29,536 bases of DNA, from the NCBI GenBank assembly GCA_002320385.1, contig DCKN01000067.1:1-29536 (forward strand), read 5' to 3'. The position numbers and the translations under genes are program-made. Below are positions 22,943 to 29,536 of this stretch, one piece after another. Origin of the DNA: Proteobacteria bacterium UBA1673 (lineage in GTDB: Bacteria > Pseudomonadota > Gammaproteobacteria > Comchoanobacterales > Comchoanobacteraceae). Below the pieces are notes generated by a model, which worked only from the letters and a program-made list of their open reading frames with translations, ran no database searches and was not told where the DNA came from. How positions within the stretch are numbered: position 1 is the first letter of the stretch; every line of letters begins with the position of its first letter.

Positions 22943-24756
22943 TTGGCTAGATTTCTAGGTTTATCTATGGTGCAGCCTTTTTCATTGGCGGTATGATACG
23001 TCAGAAGCTGTGCGCCAACAACGTTTGTGAAAGTACTGATCTCTTCGGGTGGGGAGTATTCGGTTGTTTGGACGAACAATAAATTGTTGGTTTCCTCCAT
23101 ATTTAACGACTGGAAAGCGTCTTTAGCGCCTATGAGCAAAACTTTTCCATTTCTAGCAAGTACCTCGCTGATGCTGGATCGTGTCTTTGTTAAATACCGA
23201 TCATTACTTATGAAAAACAATGTAGTTAATGACTGGTCAATCAGTGCTAGCGGGCCATGTTTCAGTTCCCCTGACGGGTATGCGCTTGCGTGAATGTATG
23301 CCAGTTCTTTGAGTTTTAATGCTGCTTCTTGTGCGATGGGATAGTTGTGTCCTCGTGCACATATGATAAGGGCTTGATCGTCTTTTAATGTTTTGGCAAC
23401 GTGTTTTATGTCGTTTTCGTGGGATAGAACCTCTTGAACCCACTGCGGAATCTGGCTGAGGTTTTCAGTGATGACTTTTTTCTCCTCTAGGTCATCGCTC
23501 ATCTCGAGACAGATACAGGCAAGACAAAAGAGCTGTGCGGTAAAAACTTTTGTTGTTGCAACCCCGACTTCTGGGCCTGCCTGCGTTGACCAGAAGTAGT
23601 GCGATTCATTGGCGAGTGTTGATAATAAGTTATTGCCAATTGTTAAACTGACAAGCTTGGGGGCGATGCTGAAAAGATAGCGTTGAGCTGAGATTGTGTC
23701 AAGAGTCTCACCTGACTGTGATAGTGTGATTAGGATCGTTTCAGGCTCAATGACAGGTGTGCGGTAGCGAATTTCACTAGCAAGCTCGACTGTTACTGGC
23801 ACTTTGGCAATGGCCTCTATCCAGTACTTTCCAACGAGCGCGCTGTAGTAACTTGAGCCACAGGCGACTATTTTGATGCGACGATGCTTACGTAGTGCTG
23901 CGCTGAGGCCTGGTGTGAGGTTGTCGATGCGCGCGCTATCCGCTGTGTGGGTATTAATTAAGCGCTGCAGTACGTTTGGTTGTTCGTGAATTTCTTTGTG
24001 TGTTACGCTTGTATACTTGCTTTTTTCACTGGTTGGTGTTTTGGCAATGCTTTTCAGGCAGTGCCACTCGAGGGCATCATTGGTTGCTTTGGGTGTAATT
24101 GCTTTGCTGGTAATGACGATGAGTTGATCCTTGGGGGCCTGACAGGCTTCGCTGCAATCCTCTAATAGTGCGTTTTGATCTGATGATAGATAAAAAACGC
24201 CCTCACTTCTACCAATCATTAGTGAGCTTTCATGTGCGATGCAGTAGATTTTTTCCGGAGTCTGAGCATCGATAATTGCTAGGGCAAATGTTCCTTTAAG
24301 TTGCTTTACGCTCTCAATAATTGCTGTTTCTATATTGCATGTCTGAGCTTTTTTATAGATTAGTTGTGCGATGACTTCAGAGTCAGTGGTTGATCGCCAG
24401 TTAATGTCTGCATCGTTAAGAAGCGTTTGCTTTAATTCGGTGTGATTTTCAATGATACCGTTGTGTACTAACGCGATTCTACCCCCGGCTGTATGTGGAT
24501 GTGCGTTCGCGACTGTCACCTTTCCATGGGTCGCCCACCGCGTGTGTGCAATAGCAAGCGAAATAGGGGGAAGCTTATTGGTTATTTCGAATAATGTATC
24601 AATGTCTTCGGTGGTATGCAGGGCTTCAATTTTATTTTTTGTGATGGTGGCGATACCCGCTGAGTCATACCCTCGGTACTCAAGCTTTTTGAGTTGGTTG
24701 AGTATGTTTGTTTTTAAATCGGTACGGTGAGAGACGCCAGCAATGATTCCGCACAT
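22924..24756 (-). CDS. glmS: Glutamine-fructose-6-phosphate aminotransferase (isomerizing)
   Basis: GlmS makes glucosamine-6-phosphate from fructose-6-phosphate and glutamine, the entry step to peptidoglycan and lipopolysaccharide amino sugars. The 610 residues start MCGIIAG, with Cys2 as the glutaminase nucleophile. The glutaminase domain shows YRGYDSAG, HTRWATHG and STDSEV. Two SIS domains follow (CGSSYYSALVG, SQSGETLDT, GRGHNYPIAQEAALKLKE). The C-terminus PRNLAKCVTVE is the highly conserved end that Tn7-type transposons read as attTn7. A 90-nt gap separates it from glmU; AAAGG precedes the start. The downstream accessory islet fits this position. Confidence 0.97.
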   Translation of the reverse strand: MCGIIAGVSHRTDLKTNILNQLKKLEYRGYDSAGIATITKNKIEALHTTEDIDTLFEITNKLPPISLAIAHTRWATHGKVTVANAHPHTAGGRIALVHNGIIENHTELKQTLLNDADINWRSTTDSEVIAQLIYKKAQTCNIETAIIESVKQLKGTFALAIIDAQTPEKIYCIAHESSLMIGRSEGVFYLSSDQNALLEDCSEACQAPKDQLIVITSKAITPKATNDALEWHCLKSIAKTPTSEKSKYTSVTHKEIHEQPNVLQRLINTHTADSARIDNLTPGLSAALRKHRRIKIVACGSSYYSALVGKYWIEAIAKVPVTVELASEIRYRTPVIEPETILITLSQSGETLDTISAQRYLFSIAPKLVSLTIGNNLLSTLANESHYFWSTQAGPEVGVATTKVFTAQLFCLACICLEMSDDLEEKKVITENLSQIPQWVQEVLSHENDIKHVAKTLKDDQALIICARGHNYPIAQEAALKLKELAYIHASAYPSGELKHGPLALIDQSLTTLFFISNDRYLTKTRSSISEVLARNGKVLLIGAKDAFQSLNMEETNNLLFVQTTEYSPPEEISTFTNVVGAQLLTYHTANEKGCTIDKPRNLAKCVTVE

Positions 24757-24846
24757 GGGTGGTTGCCCTTTCTGTTTGAAGCTATTGTAGCAAATACATG
24801 TGTGGATTTGTAGCCTGGAGCAAAGATTGCTTTGATTTACGCGTCG

Positions 24847-26244
24847 TTATTGCGTAAGCTTCTTTTTCCAATTAAGGATATTGGCTTGAGGAGGGCGAGA
24901 GATGGCTAGGCTATCTTTGGGAACGCGCTTTGTCACTGTCGCGCCTGCGGCAATGGTTGCGCTTTCTTCAATGGTTACAGGTCCTATAATTTGACTGTCT
25001 GCGCCAATAAAACAATCATTTTTGATGATAGAGGTGTATTTATTTTGACCGTCATAGTTACAATGAATAACCCCAGCCCCTATATTACATCGCTCACCGA
25101 TTTCAAGATTGCCAAGATAGCTTAAGTGCTTCGCTTTGCTGTTTTTTCCGATCGTGGTGGACTTGGTTTCAACGAAACAGCCAACTTGTGCATGCTCACC
25201 AACTTGGGTGTTTTCTCGACAATACGCAAACGGACCGACGCTTGCCCCTCGTGCTAAATGGCACTTTTGCAAAAGCGAGTGCGGGTGAAGTGAGACGTTG
25301 TCCTCTAAGGTAACGTTGTCCAGAATGCACCCCGCGCCAATTGTGCAGTTGTTGCCAATGGAGACCCTGCCTTTGATAATGACATTGATATCAATGACAA
25401 CATTTTTTCCACAAGATAAATCCCCGAGACAATCAAACCTGTGCGGATCTTTGATACGAACGCCATTGGCCAGGTGTTGATTAGCTACAGATAATAGATG
25501 CTTTCTTTCTAGCGCAGCGAGCTCAGCCATAGTATTGGCACCACATACTTTCCAGCTCGGGCTTGTTTGCATACACTCGATGGCGCCCGGCTGGTGCTTT
25601 TCTAATATGGGGAGTATGGCAGTCAGATAGTATTCTTTATTGTTGTTACAGTTGTCAACCAAATGAAGGTAGGAGGTCAATATGCTTGTATGCATTGCTA
25701 TGATCCCTGTATTGACCTCTTTGATCGCTTTTTGATCGGGCTCTAGATCTTTTTCTTCGATGATGTTTACGACATTGTCCGCCTCATCTCGAATGATGCG
25801 TCCAAGGCCAAATGGATTTTCGGTTAGACACGAAATGAGTGAAAGCGGCTGCTTGCTCTTTTTGATTTGTTGAATACTCTCCTTCGACACAAATGGCGTG
25901 TCTCCGAGAAGCACAATGACTTTTTCTGTCTTTATGAAGGGTAGCGCCTGTTGAACAGCGTGGCCGGTTCCTTTAGCTTCTGCCTGTTCAACCCATTGAA
26001 CGTTATGGCAGGTGTCTTCGTCGAGGGTTTGTTTGAATAAGTTAGCCTGCTCACGGGGGTGAACGATGAAAATATGGTCGAGATCACATTGTTTTAAAGT
26101 ATCTAGTAAGTGCTGGAGAGCGGGCTTACCGCAAATAGGCACCAAGGGTTTTGGACAGGTGACGCCCATTCGTTTTCCTTTACCTGCTGCCAGAATAACT
26201 ACTGAGCACCCAGGATTGAGGATGTGAGGCTCAGAGCGTTTCAT
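24847..26244 (-). CDS. glmU: Bifunctional UDP-N-acetylglucosamine synthesis enzyme GlmU
   Basis: GlmU acetylates glucosamine-1-phosphate and then transfers UMP to give UDP-GlcNAc. The product (465 residues from 26244; E. coli 456) opens its uridyltransferase domain with VVILAAGKGKRM and PKPLVPICGKPALQHLLD. The domain continues with GTGHAVQQA and LLGDTPF. From about residue 250 a left-handed beta-helix of hexapeptide repeats follows. It contains the acetyltransferase core SKAKHLSYLGNLEIG, NIGAGVIHCNYDGQNK and AAGATVTKRVP. ATG at 26244 overlaps atpC by 14 nt. An in-frame ATG at 26277 would overlap 47 nt and add 11 residues unlike the family. It follows the ATP synthase genes, a common order. 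Confidence 0.95.
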   Translation of the reverse strand: MKRSEPHILNPGCSVVILAAGKGKRMGVTCPKPLVPICGKPALQHLLDTLKQCDLDHIFIVHPREQANLFKQTLDEDTCHNVQWVEQAEAKGTGHAVQQALPFIKTEKVIVLLGDTPFVSKESIQQIKKSKQPLSLISCLTENPFGLGRIIRDEADNVVNIIEEKDLEPDQKAIKEVNTGIIAMHTSILTSYLHLVDNCNNNKEYYLTAILPILEKHQPGAIECMQTSPSWKVCGANTMAELAALERKHLLSVANQHLANGVRIKDPHRFDCLGDLSCGKNVVIDINVIIKGRVSIGNNCTIGAGCILDNVTLEDNVSLHPHSLLQKCHLARGASVGPFAYCRENTQVGEHAQVGCFVETKSTTIGKNSKAKHLSYLGNLEIGERCNIGAGVIHCNYDGQNKYTSIIKNDCFIGADSQIIGPVTIEESATIAAGATVTKRVPKDSLAISRPPQANILNWKKKLTQ

Positions 26245-26662
26245 TGCGAATCTCGTCAACGATTTTGAGTTTTTCATTCACTTCATTGAGCGCGTCAAGC
26301 GTCACCCCAAGTGCCTCTTGACTATTCTCTGCCAACTTTTTTCTTAGCTCTTTTTCTGAATTGACTAGCGCCTGCTTGTCGAGCTCGGAACCATAGAAAC
26401 TGTTATCGGCGAGCACAGTCACTGTGTTGTCAAAAACTTCGATAACCCCGGATTTTTCAATGTACAGAAACGTTGATGCCTCCTGCTTACCCATTGGGGT
26501 GACTTTTAGTTTCCCTGGTTTAAGTGTCGCAAGTAATGGCGCATGGTTGCGTAATATCTCGATACGTCCAAGTGCTGTTCGAACCTGTACCGAGCTGGCT
26601 AAAACGCGAATACTAAAGCCTTGCGGTGTAACGATGCTTACCAATAATGTTTGCTCAGCCAT
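26231..26662 (-). CDS. atpC: ATP synthase epsilon subunit
   Basis: The 143-residue subunit belongs to the F1 central stalk and regulates ATP hydrolysis. The N-terminal beta-sandwich is seen as VSIVTPQGFSI, LGRIEILRNHAPLLATLKPG and IEKSGVIEVFDNTVTVLADN. A C-terminal helical hairpin follows (ELDKQALVNSEKELRKKLAE). The ATG overlaps the atpD stop by one base (TAATG). Length is close to the E. coli 139. Confidence 0.95.
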   Translation of the reverse strand: MAEQTLLVSIVTPQGFSIRVLASSVQVRTALGRIEILRNHAPLLATLKPGKLKVTPMGKQEASTFLYIEKSGVIEVFDNTVTVLADNSFYGSELDKQALVNSEKELRKKLAENSQEALGVTLDALNEVNEKLKIVDEIRNETL

Positions 26663-28056
26663 TAGCTTTCCTCTGCGAGTTTCTCTGCTTGTTTTTTAAC
26701 GTCACTGATTGACCCCTGCATGAAAAAAGCCTGCTCGGGAATATGGTCACAATTACCATTGAGAATTTCCTGAAACCCATCGATGCAATCCTCGAGAGAA
26801 ACATAAGCGCCTTGAGCTCCGGTGAATACTTCTGCAACGTAGAATGGTTGAGAAAAGTATCTTTCAATTTTACGTGCACGCTGGACGGTTATTTTATCTT
26901 GCTCAGAGAGTTCATCCATACCTAGAATTGCAATAATGTCTTTTAGCTCGGTGTATTTTTGCAATACTTTTCTTACTGCTTGGGCTGTTGCATAGTGCTT
27001 TGGACTCACTATATCTGGGCTTAGCTGCTGACTGCTAGAGTCAAGAGGATCGATTGCTGGGTAGATACCAAGTTGAGCGATTTGACGTGAAAGAACAATT
27101 TTAGCATCTAGGTGTGAAAATGTTGTCGCAGGCGATGGATCTGTGAGGTCATCTGCGGGTACATAAATTGCTTGAACAGATGTAATAGACCCTTTATTTG
27201 TTGAGGCAATGCGCTCTTGAAGCTTGCCCATTTCTTCTGCGAGTGTTGGTTGGTAGCCAACTGCTGACGGCATACGACCCAGCAGCGCCGATACTTCGCT
27301 TCCCGCCTGTGTAAACCGAAAGATATTATCGATGAAGACGAGAATATCACTGCCCATATCTCTGAAGTGCTCTGCAATTGTTAATGCTGTATTGGCTGTT
27401 CGCAATCGATTTCCTGGGGGTTCATTCATTTGGCCGTAAACCAGAGCTGTTTTGTCTATAACTTTGGATGCAATCATTTCATGGAAGAAATCGTTACCTT
27501 CCCTGGTTCGCTCACCGACGCCGGCAAATACGGACAATCCTCGCGATTCAACTGCGATATTTCGAATGAGCTCCAGCATGATGACTGTTTTACCGACGCC
27601 TGCACCGCCGAAGAATCCAGCTTTGCCTCCTTTGGCGATTGGACACATGAGATCTATAACTTTAATCCCCGTGGCTAAGATGTCTGTACTTGGATTCAGC
27701 TCGGTAAAGTCAGGTGCTTTTTTATGAATAGACGCATACTCTTTTGCTTCGATGGGGCCTTGCTTGTCAATCGGTTCCCCCAGTACATTCATGATTCGTC
27801 CCAGTGTGCATTTACCAACAGGCACTTTGATTGGACCGCCAGTATTCGTTACAGTTTGGCCTCTTTTGAGCCCATCGCTAGCCCCCATTGCTAATGCTCG
27901 AACAGTGTTATTGCCAAGCTGCTGTTGTACCTCCAAAATCAGCTGTTGTTGATCGACCAGGAGGGCATCATAAACTTTTGGGATGTTGTTTGAGGGAAAC
28001 TCAACATCAATTACCGCACCGATTACTGTGGTGATTGTACCTTTTACTGCTTCCAT
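26662..28056 (-). CDS. atpD: ATP synthase beta subunit
   Basis: AtpD is the catalytic F1 subunit. The 464 residues show the N-terminal barrel (GTITTVIGAVIDVEF), Walker A GGAGVGKT, GERTREGNDFF with the catalytic Glu, Walker B ILVFIDNIFRFTQAGSEVSALLGRMPSAVGYQPTL-type segment (only the first part is diagnostic: LVFIDNIFR), and PADDLTDPSPATTFSHLDA. Length agrees with the usual ~460. It is 18 nt downstream of atpG and one base overlaps atpC. Confidence 0.97.
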   Translation of the reverse strand: MEAVKGTITTVIGAVIDVEFPSNNIPKVYDALLVDQQQLILEVQQQLGNNTVRALAMGASDGLKRGQTVTNTGGPIKVPVGKCTLGRIMNVLGEPIDKQGPIEAKEYASIHKKAPDFTELNPSTDILATGIKVIDLMCPIAKGGKAGFFGGAGVGKTVIMLELIRNIAVESRGLSVFAGVGERTREGNDFFHEMIASKVIDKTALVYGQMNEPPGNRLRTANTALTIAEHFRDMGSDILVFIDNIFRFTQAGSEVSALLGRMPSAVGYQPTLAEEMGKLQERIASTNKGSITSVQAIYVPADDLTDPSPATTFSHLDAKIVLSRQIAQLGIYPAIDPLDSSSQQLSPDIVSPKHYATAQAVRKVLQKYTELKDIIAILGMDELSEQDKITVQRARKIERYFSQPFYVAEVFTGAQGAYVSLEDCIDGFQEILNGNCDHIPEQAFFMQGSISDVKKQAEKLAEES

Positions 28057-28074
28057 ATTATGTCCTCTTCTTTA

Positions 28075-28941
28075 CTAGGTTATTGCCTCTGATCCGCCAA
28101 TGATTTCAGATAGCTCTGTTGTGATTTGTGCTTGTCTGGCTTTATTGGCAGATAGCTGTAACGAATCAATAATTTTGTTTGCGTTATCTGTTGCATTCTT
28201 CATTGCTATCATTCGAGCAGCTTCTTCCGATGTCGCGTTTTCAATTGCTGCCTGGTAAATTGTATAGCGAATATAGCGATCAAGTAGCGACTTAAAAACT
28301 ACCTCTCTATTAGGTTCGAAAATATATTCTCTTTGGTGCTTGCTATCAGCTTCAGGTGTTTTTTCTATCGGCAAAAGTTGTTTTTTGTTTGGTTTTTGCT
28401 CTAGAATGGACACCATTTTGTTGTAAAATAAGTGCACCTCATCGATATTGTTTTGTGTATACTGGTATATCATTTTTTGACATGCTGATAAAGTTGCGTC
28501 TGGAGATAGCTCAGGTTTTGGATAAGCCTCGAGTACAGGTAGATTATATTTCTGGAAAAACTCGGTTGCTTTTTGACCAACTGTGCATAGAACGACGCCT
28601 TTTTCCTGAGCTTGAAGATCTTGCATATATTGTACGACTTCGCGAAAAAGCAAGTGATTCAGGTTGCCGCAAAGGCCCCGGTCTGACGAAATGATTACGA
28701 GACCAACGACATTAACAGACTTATGTGGCTTGATGAAGCTGTTATTTTCAGCAAACGACTCCGTGCAGTTTGCGAGATTTCCGATCATTTTTGACAGAAT
28801 TGATGCATAGTACTCACTTTGCGCGTTTTTGTCAGCAAGTCGAGATAGCTTACTTGAAGAAACCAACTCTAATGCACGCGTGATTTGAGCAGTTTTCTGA
28901 GTGCTTGTTTTTTTTCTTTTGATGATGTTTAGCTTACTCAT
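28075..28941 (-). CDS. atpG: ATP synthase gamma subunit
   Basis: The 288-residue rotor subunit of F1 has the N-terminal helix STQKTAQITRALELVSSSKL, the core segment VGLVIISSDRGLCGNLNHLL, and the C-terminal helix ASEEAARMIAMKNATDNANK-like block followed by NKARQAQITTELSEIIGG. Length is as in E. coli (287). ATG at 28941 lies 4 nt after the atpA stop. A GTG at 28953 would overlap atpA by 8 nt and is the alternative. Confidence 0.95.
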   Translation of the reverse strand: MSKLNIIKRKKTSTQKTAQITRALELVSSSKLSRLADKNAQSEYYASILSKMIGNLANCTESFAENNSFIKPHKSVNVVGLVIISSDRGLCGNLNHLLFREVVQYMQDLQAQEKGVVLCTVGQKATEFFQKYNLPVLEAYPKPELSPDATLSACQKMIYQYTQNNIDEVHLFYNKMVSILEQKPNKKQLLPIEKTPEADSKHQREYIFEPNREVVFKSLLDRYIRYTIYQAAIENATSEEAARMIAMKNATDNANKIIDSLQLSANKARQAQITTELSEIIGGSEAIT

Positions 28942-28945
28942 AGGG

Positions 28946-29536
28946 TTACTCACTCAATACGGGCATCAGATCATCGATGATCGCTCTGAGCTTATCGATG
29001 TAATACTCTTCATAAACTGGGTTGTTCTCGATGGCTGTTAATAGATCTTTGTGTGATGTTCTTAAGTTTGTTAGTAGCTCAAGCTCTGCTTCTTGTACTT
29101 TGGTGACGGGAATATCCTTGAAAAGATCCTCTTGGACCACCATCAGGACACATGCTGTTTCAGCCGTTGATAGAGGTGCTTGATTTTCTTGCTTCATGAG
29201 CTCAACGGTTCGCTTTCCTTGTTCAAGACGTTTTTTCGTTTCCTCATCTAAATCTTGAGAAAACTGTGAAAACGCCTCCAGTTCTCTGAATTGTGCAAGC
29301 GTTATTCTTGTACTACCGCCCAATTTTTTGATGATGTTTTTTTGTGCCGCGCCACCAACGCGAGATACCGATAATCCTGTATTGATCGCTGGCTTGATCC
29401 CAGAGTTAAAGAGCGTTGTTTCAAGGAAGATTTGTCCATCAGTAATCGATATAACATTTGTAGGAATGAACGCTGAGACGTCGCCTGCTTGGGTTTCAAT
29501 AATTGGCAGGGCGGTTAGTGACCCTGTTTTACCTTG
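28946..29536 (-). CDS. atpA: ATP synthase alpha subunit, C-terminal part only
   Basis: The frame is open from the window edge (codon 29536-29534) to the stop at 28946, giving 196 residues of the F1 alpha subunit. It starts inside the nucleotide-binding domain (LTALPIIETQAGDVSAFIPT), continues with TNVISITDGQIFLE and NTGLSVSRVGGAAQ, and ends with the C-terminal helical domain. The N-terminal ~60 percent of the usual ~513 residues lies beyond the window. It heads the visible part of atpA-atpG-atpD-atpC-glmU-glmS. Confidence 0.96.
   Translation of the reverse strand, partial: QGKTGSLTALPIIETQAGDVSAFIPTNVISITDGQIFLETTLFNSGIKPAINTGLSVSRVGGAAQKNIIKKLGGSTRITLAQFRELEAFSQFSQDLDEETKKRLEQGKRTVELMKQENQAPLSTAETACVLMVVQEDLFKDIPVTKVQEAELELLTNLRTSHKDLLTAIENNPVYEEYYIDKLRAIIDDLMPVLSE

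Noticed and set aside
1..29536. CRISPR array or defence system
   Set aside because: No regularly spaced repeats and no nuclease, restriction, toxin-antitoxin or cas-like gene was seen on either strand.

Overview
The window looks like the origin-proximal region of a gammaproteobacterium. Its gene set is classical for that place: rpmH-rnpA-yidD-yidC-mnmE, mnmG, rsmG, the atp operon followed by glmU-glmS, and rsmB-def-fmt. KdsB shows a Gram-negative cell with Kdo-containing lipopolysaccharide. Base composition is intermediate by eye. Several traits suggest a reduced or host-associated lineage: FtsY lacks its acidic domain, ftsE and ftsX are missing between ftsY and rpoH, gene overlaps are many, and there is a Com1-like periplasmic thiol protein of the kind known from Coxiella and Legionella. 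Placement below class level is a guess.

Layout. 1-1606 (minus strand): rsmG (cut by the window edge), rsmD and a short ychJ. 1841-4616 (plus): ftsY, rpoH and a DsbA/Com1-like gene, each with a readable sigma-70-type promoter. 4809-7433 (plus): a small predicted outer-membrane protein and two tandem paralogous PiT-like permeases. 7462-13977 (minus): mnmG, kdsB, and the run rpmH-rnpA-yidD-yidC-mnmE. 13978-14316: an AT-rich gap with three DnaA-box matches, the best oriC candidate, with no dnaA beside it. 14317-17112: rsmB (minus) divergent from def-fmt (plus) over overlapping promoters. 17098-18093 (minus): a membrane-anchored ExeA/GspA-like ATPase. 18280-21325 (plus): parC overlapping tatD. 21326-22923: an accessory islet directly downstream of glmS, holding a 2OG-Fe(II) oxygenase-like gene, small ORFs and decayed coding sequence. 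22924-29536 (minus): glmS, glmU, atpC, atpD, atpG and the 3' part of atpA.

Most genes are housekeeping: ribosome and tRNA modification (rsmG, rsmD, rsmB, mnmG, mnmE), N-terminal formyl handling (def, fmt), membrane protein targeting and insertion (ftsY, yidC, yidD), envelope precursors (kdsB, glmU, glmS), energy (atp) and chromosome decatenation (parC). The accessory parts most worth attention are the OMP plus double-permease locus (4.8-7.4 kb) and the oxygenase islet after glmS (21.3-22.9 kb). No CRISPR array, rRNA, tRNA or intact mobile element was seen.
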